NCBI GenBank assembly: GCA_017633935.1
Contig: JAGBOJ010000103.1
Coordinates: forward strand, 1-40,943
Direction: 5' to 3'
Origin: Lachnospiraceae bacterium
GTDB lineage: Bacteria; Bacillota; Clostridia; Lachnospirales; Lachnospiraceae
Length of the DNA: 40,943 nt
Shown one piece after another: positions 1 to 9,100 of the stretch. The first letter of the stretch is position 1. Each line of letters begins with the position of its first letter. The notes below the pieces were generated by a model. It saw only the letters and a list, made by a program, of their open reading frames with translations. It was not told where the DNA came from and searched no databases. Both the position numbers and the translations under genes were made by a program.

Positions 1-243
1 AAATAATAACGGTGTGTTTGACAGTTCCGGATGGGTGAACGTGGAGAATGTAAATAACGCAGGACCCGCCCAGTCGATGCAGGATATAGTTTCGGGAAGC
101 AGTAACTTCGGACAGCCCGCAGGAGGTGTGGCTGGCGGAAATAATAACGGAGCATTTGACAGCTCCGGATGGGTGAACGTGGAGAATGTAAATAACGCAG
201 GACCCGCCCGGTCGATGCAGGATATCATAAGCGGAAACGACAG
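1..243 (+). repeat. Tandem 138-bp in-frame coding repeat (two units)
   Basis: Unit 1 runs from 1 to 138 and unit 2 starts at 139 with the same aaataataacgg sequence, giving a 138-bp (46-codon) period. The first ~100 bp of the units are nearly identical at DNA level, including third codon positions, which points to recent duplication. Earlier copies may lie upstream of the window. Confidence 0.85.
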
Positions 244-322
244 CCTTGGCGATATGTCGGGCGGCAGCTTTGATGCTTCACTTAACAACGTGGGAAGTCT
301 TAACGATGAGGACGATGAATAA
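2..322 (+). CDS. C-terminal part of a repeat-containing acidic protein (5' end outside the window)
   Basis: The reading frame is open from base 2, and the codons before the first possible GTG start (base 14) already encode part of the repeat, so the gene begins upstream of the window. What remains is 106 residues made of two 46-residue repeats. Each carries the core FDSSGWVNVENVNNAGPA followed by SMQDI and a Gly/Ser/Asn-rich linker. The protein ends in an acidic tail (NDEDDE). There is no membrane segment or catalytic motif in the visible part. It lies 21 bp upstream of the virB4-like gene and probably shares its operon, so it may be the tail of a secretion-channel component or substrate. The family is not recognised, and the function of the missing N-terminal part cannot be judged. 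Confidence 0.75.
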   Translation, partial: NNNGVFDSSGWVNVENVNNAGPAQSMQDIVSGSSNFGQPAGGVAGGNNNGAFDSSGWVNVENVNNAGPARSMQDIISGNDSLGDMSGGSFDASLNNVGSLNDEDDE

Positions 323-343
323 TAATAAAGGAGTCTTTGATAA

Positions 344-3073
344 ATGATGAGAGTTATCCCCAGACGCACGAATGTGCGGCTGGAGCTGTTCAGGGGAATA
401 GAGGTGGTGGATGTTCTGGTGGGCGCGGCAGGCGCGCTCGTCGTCATCAGCTTTGCCGTATCAAACCTGCCGGGTAAATTTATCTGGGCAATGGTGATGC
501 TTGCTCTGACCGTAAGCCTTGTGATCCCCTTAGGTGATGAAAAGGGATATATGATAGTGATCTGCGGTCTGAAATACTTGGGTCAGCCAAGACATTTCCT
601 TAAAAAGAGGCTGCAGACGGATGAAAAAAAGAAAAAGGCGGAGCAGCTAAGCGTAGAGGATATTACGCCGTTTACCGGAATAGACGGTGATTTTATCGAA
701 TACGGGGATAAATACAGCGCCGCGGTAATAAGCATACCCTCGGTCGAATTCAGGTTCTACACGCAGAACAGACAGGACAGCATGATAGACCGTGTATTCG
801 GAGGGATATTAAGGACAGCGGCTCCCGACGAGATGATAAACCTTGTAAAGTTAGACAGACCCGTGATCTATGATGACTTTATCTCAAGCGAGAACAACAA
901 GCTGGACGAGCTTAAAGAATCTTATGTAAACGGGATAGTCGGCAGAGAGGAGCTCACAGTAAGGGCGGGCATTATACAGGACAGGATCGAGCATCTTAAG
1001 GACATAAACTTTAAGAACAAGGTATATATGCCCTTCCACTATCTGATGTTCATACATAAGGATAAGCAGATGCTTAACGCGCAGGTAAAGAACGCGATAT
1101 CCGATTTTCAGGCTGTCAATATGGAGTGTCACAGGCTTAACGGAAGGGAGCTTGCGGTATTCTTAAAATACAACTACGGCTCGGCCTTCGACGAAAGAGA
1201 GGTAAAAAACCTGTCGCCGGATCAGTATATGGACTGGATACTGCCCGATGAGATAAGGATAGGCACCAGAACCGTCCAGTATGATGATCTTATAACCCAT
1301 AATTTCAGACTGAGGGAATATCCGGTACTTGTCGGCAACGCATGGGGAGCGCATATGTTCAACACCGTGGGCAGCAAGATCGTAATGAAGCTGACCCCCA
1401 TAGAAAGAGGCAAGGGTATAAGGCAGATAGACAGGTCCTTAGAGGAGTTAAGGGAGCAGAGGAACAGCACCGCAAAGGCAAGCCGCATAATCGACCTTGA
1501 CACCCAGATACAGGCTCTTGCAAGCGTGCTCCGTTCGCTTCAGGGTGAAAACGAGATGCTCTTTAATGTAAATATGTATGTCCAGGTCAATGACTACGAG
1601 CTTTCGGAGCAGAAAAAAAGCGGCTATAAGACCAAGGCAGACCCCAACTCCGGAAAGAAGAAGGTAAGACAGGCTCTGTCCGAGGAGGGCTTCAGGGTCA
1701 CGGATATGTTCATGCAGCAGTTTGACGCATATTCCTCCGTAGCTCTTTCGGGGTTTGACGCATTTGAAAGATACAAAAGAGGGATTCATTCAAATTCCTG
1801 CGCGGCGGTCTTTCCCTTTGTATATAAGAGCCTTTGCGACGAGGACGGGCTCTATATCGGAAATTCCGCGGGGATTCCCGTGTTTATAAACTTCTTCCGC
1901 AGGGATTCGGAGAGGGTCAATTCAAACACGGTGATAATAGGAAAGTCCGGCTCGGGTAAGTCGTATGCGACAAAGAGTATACTGGCGCAGCTTGCAGCCG
2001 AGGATTCAAAGATATTCATCCTTGACCCCGAGAATGAATATACGAAGATGGCAGCGGGCCTAAACGGAAAGATAATAGATGTGGGAACGGCTTCCCAGGG
2101 AAGATTGAACCCGTTTCATATCATAACCTCGCTTTCGGATGATGAGGAGGACGATCCCGATGCGGACGAAAGGGCAAAGGCAAATACGTTTTCGGCTCAC
2201 CTCCAGTTTTTAGAGGAATTCTACAGACAGATACTTCCGGGACTTTCGCCCGAGGCACTGGAGTTTTTAAACAGCCTTACGACCAATATGTACACAAGCC
2301 GCGGCATAGATCAGGATACGGATTTTTCAAGGCTTAAGCCCGCAGATTATCCGACCTTTAACGATCTTTACGATGACATTTTGGAAACCTTCCAGTCGGG
2401 CTTTACGGATAACGACTACACGAAGGGTATCTTAAGAACGCTCATGGCATCGGTATCGAAATTTGCCGAGGGAGGCAGGGACAGTGCCTTATGGAACGGT
2501 GAAGCGACCATAACCACGGATGAGAATTTTGTGGTATTCGATTTCCAGACCCTGCTTTCAAACAAGAACCAGACAATAGCCAACGCCCAGATGCTGCTCG
2601 TCTTAAAATGGCTTGATAACGAGATAATAAAGAACCGTGAATACAATATGATGTATCACGCAAACAGGAAGGTCGTGATAGTCATAGACGAGGCTCATGT
2701 GTTCATAGACGATAAATATCCGATAGCCCTGGATTTTATGTTCCAGCTTGCAAAGCGTATCAGAAAGTACAACGGTATGCAGATAGTCATAACACAGAAC
2801 ATCAAGGATTTCGTGGGTACACAGGAGCTTGCGAGAAAATCCACGGCGATAATAAACGCAAGCCAGTACAGCTTCATCTTCCCGCTTTCGCCAAATGATA
2901 TGACGGATCTCGTAAAGCTTTACGAAAACGCCGGAGCCATAAACGAAAGCGAGCAGGACGACATCATAAATAACGGAAGAGGACGGGCGTTTGTGATAAC
3001 CTCCCCCGGTGAGAGGACCAATGTGGACATAGTGGCAGGCACCGGAATAGAGGAACTCTTTACTATGAGTTGA
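344..3073 (+). CDS. VirB4/TraE-family T4SS ATPase with N-terminal PrgI/VirB3-like membrane domain
   Basis: This 909-residue protein should power assembly or substrate transfer in a type IV secretion system at the inner face of the membrane. About the first 75 residues contain two hydrophobic segments (roughly 24-42 and 47-63) preceded by a basic stretch, resembling the PrgI/VirB3-type channel protein that is usually a separate gene. The rest is a VirB4-type body. It has Walker A GKSGSGKS at residues 533-540, Walker B VVIVIDEAH at 777-785, and a downstream RIRKYNGMQIVITQN segment typical of VirB4/HerA-like ATPases. The start has an AAGGAG about 10 nt upstream; a second ATG follows immediately. 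A hairpin follows the stop codon. The ATPase call is firm; the fusion call rests on hydrophobicity and position. Confidence 0.9.
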   Translation: MMRVIPRRTNVRLELFRGIEVVDVLVGAAGALVVISFAVSNLPGKFIWAMVMLALTVSLVIPLGDEKGYMIVICGLKYLGQPRHFLKKRLQTDEKKKKAEQLSVEDITPFTGIDGDFIEYGDKYSAAVISIPSVEFRFYTQNRQDSMIDRVFGGILRTAAPDEMINLVKLDRPVIYDDFISSENNKLDELKESYVNGIVGREELTVRAGIIQDRIEHLKDINFKNKVYMPFHYLMFIHKDKQMLNAQVKNAISDFQAVNMECHRLNGRELAVFLKYNYGSAFDEREVKNLSPDQYMDWILPDEIRIGTRTVQYDDLITHNFRLREYPVLVGNAWGAHMFNTVGSKIVMKLTPIERGKGIRQIDRSLEELREQRNSTAKASRIIDLDTQIQALASVLRSLQGENEMLFNVNMYVQVNDYELSEQKKSGYKTKADPNSGKKKVRQALSEEGFRVTDMFMQQFDAYSSVALSGFDAFERYKRGIHSNSCAAVFPFVYKSLCDEDGLYIGNSAGIPVFINFFRRDSERVNSNTVIIGKSGSGKSYATKSILAQLAAEDSKIFILDPENEYTKMAAGLNGKIIDVGTASQGRLNPFHIITSLSDDEEDDPDADERAKANTFSAHLQFLEEFYRQILPGLSPEALEFLNSLTTNMYTSRGIDQDTDFSRLKPADYPTFNDLYDDILETFQSGFTDNDYTKGILRTLMASVSKFAEGGRDSALWNGEATITTDENFVVFDFQTLLSNKNQTIANAQMLLVLKWLDNEIIKNREYNMMYHANRKVVIVIDEAHVFIDDKYPIALDFMFQLAKRIRKYNGMQIVITQNIKDFVGTQELARKSTAIINASQYSFIFPLSPNDMTDLVKLYENAGAINESEQDDIINNGRGRAFVITSPGERTNVDIVAGTGIEELFTMS

Positions 3074-3088
3074 TATCAGGGTCAGAAG

Positions 3089-3127
3089 TTCATAATGCTT
3101 TCAAGCTTGCCTGACAAGCATTATGAA
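3089..3127 (+). terminator. Inverted repeat after virB4-like gene, possible terminator or processing hairpin
   Basis: A perfect 12-bp inverted repeat (ttcataatgctt at 3089-3100, aagcattatgaa at 3116-3127) has a 15-nt loop and can be extended by about 4 bp with one G-U pair. The following sequence is T-rich (tttcctttaatttt) but not a clean T run. It may be a weak terminator or an mRNA-stability element between virB4 and the lipoprotein gene. Confidence 0.45.
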
Positions 3128-3171
3128 TTTCCTTTAATTTTATACTATTTAAGAGAAGAAAAGAGGCAAAG

Positions 3172-3909
3172 ATGAAAAGGTTAAAAACGGTAATACTGAT
3201 CATATCTCTTGCGGCATTGTTTTCGGGGTGCACTGCAGAGGCAGAGGATGTTCCGGCAACCTCCGAGGCAGGGATATTAAAGGTGGGGATAGTAAACGGA
3301 AACGACAGGTTCACCTCTGACAGCGCAGGGTCACCCACAGGCGCAGAGGGCGATGTGGCAAGGCTTGCAGCGGGTGAGGGAGGCTATGCCGTCCAGTTTG
3401 AATTCTGCGATAATACCGGTGATCTCCTTAAAGGGATACAGGAGGGCAGATTTGATCTCGGCTTCGGCAGGATAGCCGAAACCGATAAAAGGCTCGATGA
3501 TTTTACGGTATCAGCAGGCTACGGTAAGGGGTCACTCTTTCTTGTCACACCCAGAAACAATTACATGGACTGCCTGACGATCATGCAGACGGGCACACTC
3601 GGAGTATCGGCCCAGGCAGAGCCCTTAGAGGATGAGGTTGAGGGGATAGGAAATGTCGTGACCGAAACCTATACAAACGGGAAGCAGCTAAGGGATGATA
3701 TAGCATCCGGAAAGATAATAGCCGGTCTTGTAAGCGAAAGGGAGGCGGTACTTCTTGCGGGGGATTCGGTGCAGGCGCAGGAGCTGATAAGTTCACCGAA
3801 GGAAACCTATGTGGCGGTCATGCCGAAGGGATCGCCGCTGCTTGAGACCGTAAATGCGGCTGTTTCAAAATACAGGATATCAAAGGATAATAATAGTACA
3901 GGGGAATGA
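3172..3909 (+). CDS. Extracytoplasmic solute-binding lipoprotein, SBP_bac_3-like (amino-acid-type)
   Basis: A 245-residue protein with a basic N-terminus, hydrophobic core and lipobox LFSGC (Cys20), so it is expected to be a membrane-anchored lipoprotein. The mature part follows the type 2 periplasmic-binding fold used by polar amino-acid receptors: LKVGIVNGNDRF at the start, a GDLLKGIQEGRFDLGFG segment mid-domain, and YVAVMPKGSPLLETVNAAV near the end. The ribosome binding site is GAGG 6 nt before the ATG. No permease or ATPase for amino-acid uptake accompanies it. It sits between virB4 and a STAS gene, so a sensory or secretion-apparatus role is as likely as transport. The ligand is unknown. 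Confidence 0.75.
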   Translation: MKRLKTVILIISLAALFSGCTAEAEDVPATSEAGILKVGIVNGNDRFTSDSAGSPTGAEGDVARLAAGEGGYAVQFEFCDNTGDLLKGIQEGRFDLGFGRIAETDKRLDDFTVSAGYGKGSLFLVTPRNNYMDCLTIMQTGTLGVSAQAEPLEDEVEGIGNVVTETYTNGKQLRDDIASGKIIAGLVSEREAVLLAGDSVQAQELISSPKETYVAVMPKGSPLLETVNAAVSKYRISKDNNSTGE

Positions 3910-3923
3910 AATGAGGTAAAAAG

Positions 3924-4205
3924 GTGAAGGAAAGAATAGTCTATATGCTGTGTGAAAGAGTGGACGCCGCCAATTCACCTGCCGTCCAGAATGAAATGGA
4001 TGAGCTGTCAAAGGACGGCACCGGGGAGTTCGTCATTGATTTTGCGGAGAACAAATATGTAAGCTCCGCGGGACTGCGGGCGATCCTGTTCATACAGAAA
4101 AAGATGGCAAAGGCCGGAGGCAGGGAGATCCTTATAAATGTCCCGGAGTCCGTCAAGGAAATATTTGATGTCACGGGTTACTCGAGATTTTTAAATATTG
4201 AGTGA
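3924..4205 (+). CDS. STAS-domain protein, anti-sigma-factor antagonist type
   Basis: A 93-residue single STAS domain of SpoIIAA/RsbV type. The conserved YVSSAGLRAIL loop (about residues 45-55) carries the serine normally phosphorylated by an anti-sigma kinase. The protein begins with GTG, preceded by GAGGT 6 nt upstream, and lies 14 bp after the lipoprotein gene. It resembles the second STAS protein at 28806-29105, sharing YVSSAGLR, a VTG motif and the ending LNIE. No RsbW-like kinase or phosphatase is encoded beside it, so its partners may be those at 25041-28784, or it may serve the sigma factor at 15419. Antagonist biochemistry is established for the family; the pairing is inference. Confidence 0.85.
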   Translation: MKERIVYMLCERVDAANSPAVQNEMDELSKDGTGEFVIDFAENKYVSSAGLRAILFIQKKMAKAGGREILINVPESVKEIFDVTGYSRFLNIE

Positions 4206-4260
4206 CATTGAGGCTTAAATCCTCAGATCATTTGTATATTAAGGTGAAAGGGGAAAAGAA

Positions 4261-4587
4261 GTGGGATATTTTGACAGCCCGAAAAACAGGGCTCTGTGGG
4301 AAAAGGAGCTCGAAAGCCTTGACATGGAAAGGAAGAGACGGAAGGAAGAGGGCTACAGACCTGAAAGCAAGGGTACTGCGTCAAAGATAAGTGCCAAGGC
4401 AAAGGAGAACGAAAACCCGAAGGTCAGACGGATCACCTTAAAGATGCTTGAGGAAATAGAAAAAGCATCAAGGGAAGAAAAGAAGGCGGCAGCCCTTAAG
4501 GGGCAGATGACAGCAGACAGGCAGGATGCAAGGACATCAATGAAGGGTCGTGAAAAGGAGCAGCCTCAGATGTCGGCGACACTGTGA
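4261..4587 (+). CDS. Small highly charged protein, unknown function
   Basis: A 108-residue Lys/Glu/Arg-rich soluble protein with no signal peptide, no membrane segment and no recognised domain. The GTG start follows a purine-rich AAAGGGG site, and the end overlaps the start of the next gene, indicating translational coupling. The middle section RRITLKMLEEIEKAS weakly resembles the L-x-D-L tail motif of the proteins at 20016 and 21810. It is probably a helical adaptor or a secretion substrate of the T4SS-like locus, but this is only inferred from position and composition. Confidence 0.6.
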   Translation: MGYFDSPKNRALWEKELESLDMERKRRKEEGYRPESKGTASKISAKAKENENPKVRRITLKMLEEIEKASREEKKAAALKGQMTADRQDARTSMKGREKEQPQMSATL

Positions 4588-5690
4588 TGATGAAAAGACT
4601 GGTATTAACAGCCCTGCTTTTAACAGCCCTTATGACCCTCAAGGTATTTGCTAAGACGCCGGAGGAAGAGACAGCCTATGAAAGCATCGAGGGGCTTACC
4701 GAAGAGGAGCTTTCAAAAAGAGAGCTTTCCCAAGAGGATAAGGCGCTCTTAAATGAAGCGGAGGAAGCGGGTGGAGAGTCGGACTTTGTAAGAGCTGCAA
4801 AGGGCTTTAAGAGCATAGACGATCCGGAGCTTGAGATTTCCTATGAAAACGGCTTTTTCATATATAAGATGCCTTATGACGGAAGATTTTATATGAACGT
4901 GCCCTTAGGCGGCATTACGGATGAGGCAGTGGTGCTTAAGGCAGACGGGGACGCATGGATCACGGACTTTATAAAAGACGGAAAGGAAAGCCTTAAGGAA
5001 GAGGTGATCGCCTCAAGCGTAAGCGAAGCCATGGCAGCAGCTTCTGACGAGGACGAAAAGTACGGTGAGGCGGACAAGACCGGTCATTACGATTTCAGGA
5101 TAATGTCAGCCTCGGTGGACCGGTCGGGTATGATCTTAAGCAGCAGCCTCGGAGGGTTTTTAATAACAAAAAAAGACACACCTCTTTTTATAAGCCGGAT
5201 AAATCCGCCGTTGGGATATGAGATAGAAGGGGCATCATCAGACGGCAGGCCTCTTAAGATAAACGGAAGCTTCCTTGAGCTTAAGGAGGACGGGCTTTAC
5301 GAGGTGGATTTTAAGCCGGTAAGTACAGGGCTCCCACATTGGAGATCGGTTTTTTTAAGGGATACCACAGCGCCGGAGCTTTATTTTACACCCTCCCTTA
5401 CGGGGCAGGTAATGAATGAAGAGGTTGCCTTCCATACGGATGAAGCGGATGCCGTGATAAGGGTCTACCTTAATAATATCGAGGTAAGCCCCGTCAATAT
5501 GACGGCAGCATCCGACGGACAGTGGCGTATGGTGATAAGCGACAGGGCAGGCAACGAAAATGTGTATACCTTCAGAATGCAGCTTGAAAGAAAGGGACAG
5601 ATAAAGCCGTTATTGCTGTTATTCCTGATACTTACAGCATCCGGGGTGTTTATCATAATAACGGCGCACGGCAGGATGAGGATAATTTAA
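4587..5690 (+). CDS. Membrane-anchored exported protein with Ig-like C-terminal region, unknown function
   Basis: About 367 residues. A signal peptide (MKRLVLTALLLTALMTLKVFA) leads into an extracytoplasmic region, and the chain ends with one membrane helix (LLLLFLILTASGVFIIITA) and a short basic tail, giving a type I topology. The segment just before the helix (DTTAPELYF ... VIRVYLNNIEVSP ... ISDRAGNENVYTF) reads like a bacterial Ig-like or fibronectin-like strand pattern. Start choice: a GTG lies at 4584, but ATG at 4587 gives a classic TGATG overlap with the preceding gene. There is no nearby Shine-Dalgarno site, so translation is probably coupled. It is probably a cell-surface component of the T4SS-like machine. 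Confidence 0.65.
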   Translation: MMKRLVLTALLLTALMTLKVFAKTPEEETAYESIEGLTEEELSKRELSQEDKALLNEAEEAGGESDFVRAAKGFKSIDDPELEISYENGFFIYKMPYDGRFYMNVPLGGITDEAVVLKADGDAWITDFIKDGKESLKEEVIASSVSEAMAAASDEDEKYGEADKTGHYDFRIMSASVDRSGMILSSSLGGFLITKKDTPLFISRINPPLGYEIEGASSDGRPLKINGSFLELKEDGLYEVDFKPVSTGLPHWRSVFLRDTTAPELYFTPSLTGQVMNEEVAFHTDEADAVIRVYLNNIEVSPVNMTAASDGQWRMVISDRAGNENVYTFRMQLERKGQIKPLLLLFLILTASGVFIIITAHGRMRII

Positions 5691-5764
5691 GAAATGAACA
5701 GTCCGCAGGGGATTGATCATCATAAAAAACAAACAAAAGCTTAATAAAAGAAAAGGAGACGGAT

Positions 5765-6151
5765 ATGAAAAAAGTAAACTATTTAAGAACAATGGCAATT
5801 TTTGCGGTAATGACCCTGTCAAACCCTATGATGGTATTTGCAGGGGAGGGTAATGTGGACTTTTCGGGTGCAGCTTCACCGGTTGTAAGCCTGATAAACA
5901 GTCTCGTCGGACCCATCATCAGTGTGGTTGCGGCAGTCGGCGCCATCTACTGCGTGATCTTAGGCGTCAAGCTTGCAAAGGCAGATGAGCCGCAGGAAAG
6001 AGAGAAGGCAAAGATGGCTCTTAAAAATGCCATAATCGGATTCTTCCTCATCTTCATCCTTATCGTAGTGATGAGGCTTATGGTGCCCACACTTGTAAAC
6101 TGGGTAAACAGCAACGCAGGCGGTGCATCACAGATACAGGTATCGGAATAA
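5765..6151 (+). CDS. VirB2/TrbC-like T4SS pilin subunit
   Basis: A 128-residue protein with the architecture of T4SS pilins. It has a signal peptide ending VFA near residue 27, a hydrophobic helix (about 41-67), a short cytoplasmic loop containing ADEPQEREKAK, and a second helix (about 85-110). The pattern of a Gly-rich first helix, then charged loop with KAK, then NAIIGFF is typical of VirB2/TrbC-like pilins, which form the extracellular filament or a membrane pore ring in Gram-positive systems. AAGGAG lies 8 nt before the ATG. It sits between the surface protein and the giant lipoprotein. Assignment is by topology and motif pattern, so a different small membrane protein is possible. Confidence 0.75.
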   Translation: MKKVNYLRTMAIFAVMTLSNPMMVFAGEGNVDFSGAASPVVSLINSLVGPIISVVAAVGAIYCVILGVKLAKADEPQEREKAKMALKNAIIGFFLIFILIVVMRLMVPTLVNWVNSNAGGASQIQVSE

Positions 6152-6171
6152 CATAAAGGAAAGGGCAGGAG

Positions 6172-9100
6172 ATGATCTCTTTTGGGAAGCTTAAATTTCA
6201 TAAAAAAGGGATCATTCTCCTGCTTGTTATTTTTGAAGCTCTGCTCCTTTCTTCCTGCACCACAATGTTAACCAGAGTCGGAAGGGGGGAGCTTTCCACG
6301 CCGGGAGATACGGTTGACGGCACGGGCGGGGAGATCCCCGATTTTGACCCCGACGAAAGCGAAGATACAAAGCACAGGGAAAAAAAAGAGATCGATTATT
6401 CTATAGACCGGTTTGAGATAGACGGGGTAAATGCGTTTTATATCCTGCCCGGACTTGAAAACATACCGGATGCGATGGCAAAATTCGAGGTCCTTGATTA
6501 TAACAGCAGGGGCGATTTTGTCTATTATTATATTACGCCCTGCTATCAGACGAGGGAAGCGTTTCTTGCAGTACTGGCAGCAACAAGGACGGGAACTGTA
6601 AAGGACAGGACAAAGGTATCCGTACCTGCCGGCAGGAGAGAGGATTATGAATACGATGCCGGAGTACTTATGTCCTATAATCCCGACACCGGTAACTACC
6701 GCGTAATGTATGCTAATGTCTTTCAGATAGACAAGCAGAATGAATTTGATCCCGCAACGCAGGGACGGCCCTATATGTATAAGGGCAGGAACGCAGACGG
6801 GGATAAAAATAAGAGAATATATCTTGCCGAAAGGCTTATCGGCTGCAAGGTTGCCGGAAGAGAAGAATATCTCCTTATGGATCAGAACTCTCTTCTGGGA
6901 GTGGTGTACGATGCCGAAGGAAATGCCTTAAAAACCATGTCCTATAAGACTGTCTTAAGCAGCGAGATGGATACAATGCGGAAGGAGATGAAGGGTAAGA
7001 AGGATCACGGCAATAAAAAGATCATGAACGCCGCTGTGACCGGACTTGTGATGACGAGATCCTATGAAAGCTATCTCGGTGCCACCTTTTTTATGGGAGA
7101 CTATGACAAGGAGGATGACATTGACGAGGAGGATCTGCAGATATCAAAGACCATGATGATCCACAGACAGGCTCTTACGGATGAGAATGGTGTGAGCCCG
7201 TATGTTTCCCTGAATAAAAACGCGGACAGGCAGAGAGAAAAATGGCTCTCCCTTGACGGGAGGTTCTTTACCGGAAGGAGCGAGCTTGAAAATGCGGAGG
7301 GCTACAGCTTAAGTGGCCTGAAAAACGGAAAATACGGAGATGAATACGCGGATGACTTTTCCGCCTTTACAGCCTTTGGGGCAGTTGAGACGGCAGGCTC
7401 CTTTCAGGTTCAGATACCGAACTTTTATGACCTTGACGGAAGCTGGTATGATGATAACTTTACAAATGATCTTATAGATTCCATGCTTGCTTCTGATCCG
7501 AGGGCAAGTTTCGATGTGTCGTATTCATACTATGTTGGTTATAGAAAGCGTCACCTCGGTCTTTTTGATCAGTTTACAAAAGATGGCGGCTCTGACAAGC
7601 AGGTCGCCCTTGAGTCAAGGATCTCAGAGCTGAATTACAGATTTCCGATCATGCATAAAAGGCTTTCACAGATAATCCTTTGCGATGCACTGCAAAGGCG
7701 TATGAAGGCTGAGAATATGATGAGCGCCCCCATGGGAGAGCTTGAGACTTATTTTGAAAACAAGGGTTTTTTGCCAAAGCCGGGTAAATATGATAAAGAA
7801 AGAAATCTGAACGAGTCACCCGAAGGCTTTTACGGAGATCCCGAAAAAATGAGTAAGGTAGAGAGGAAAGAATGGGACCCCGGGGTATCCATAGTATCGG
7901 ATCATATAGTAAGCGTGGTTTCACAAAACGGGATATATACGGATTACATTGCGCCGGTCGATTATTTCCCTGAGGGAGATAATGACTGGGAAGATATCAT
8001 GCTGGGTACGACAGGAGTAAGGATGGACCCGGCAGACTATACGGATGCGATGGAGCGCACCGTATATGTTTACGATACCGGGAATGCGGATAAGCAGATA
8101 AATGAGGTAATGGAGGCAGTGGGGCTTTCCGACGATAACAGGAAGGCAGTGGAGGAATTAAAGCTGCTGCTGAGGACCTCCTTAAAGGAATGGGGAAATG
8201 TCAAGCTGGGATGGTTATTAAATGAACTGATGAAAAATCCGGAGGGTCTTAAAAGGACTGTGTCAGAGGACGCTTTAAAAGCAAGGGATGCGGGAAGGCT
8301 CTCCGATGAGGAATATAAAAAAATACTTGAGCTTTTAACACTTATAAAAAATGACGATGAGAAAAGAAATGTCCATGAGACCTTTAATAAAGCCAGACAG
8401 GATGCAAAGAAAAAGCATGATGAGGGAGGTCTTTCTGACGATGAATACAATAAGGCAATAGAGACCCTGGACAGGGCTGAGAAGGAAAAGCTCGGTCTTT
8501 CCGATGAGGACTGGGCGGTTTTTAACGGCTTTGACGCGGTAAGCTTTATGATAGCTGAGGCAGACAGGGCAATAGTATCAGCAAACCTTGCGGGAAAAGC
8601 AGATACAGTAGCAAGGATAGAGACCCTTGCAGAAGGGCTCCCGGAGGAGATAAGGCAGGCTATGCTCTGTCTTTGCGCAGGCTTTGAGGTGAGAATGGAG
8701 AGGGAAGAGGGATGCCCGCTTTCCTACAGGACAGTCTTTCCCGAAGGGTCTTCTATCATAGGCTATGGCAGCGGACTGATGATGACTGCCGGAGGAAATC
8801 TTGATTCAAATACCGACGGCGTGGTCGTACTGGGTGAAAGCGACGGAAAGCTATATAACGGAAACGCCTTTATTATAGGCTATGAGAATGTTAACACCAC
8901 GGAGCTTTTTGATGAATATATACCCGGAAGACCGGTAGATATCTCGTCCATGGATTACAACGACGGAAAAGAGATCACAACTGTGGTCGCGGTCTGCACG
9001 GATAGGGGAGTGAAGTTCTTAAACAAGAAAAACAATATAAAAGAGACGCGGACCTATAAACACGGCGACTTAAAAAAGAAGCTCGGGAAAGTAAACGCGG

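Noticed and set aside
4202..4390. 62-codon frame overlapping the 108-residue gene
   Set aside because: It is in a different frame from the gene with the better ribosome binding site and lacks protein-like composition.
8070..8450. Ser/Phe-rich - strand frame of 126 codons
   Set aside because: It is a mirror of the giant lipoprotein coding sequence and has no ribosome binding site; several similar - strand frames occur elsewhere for the same reason.
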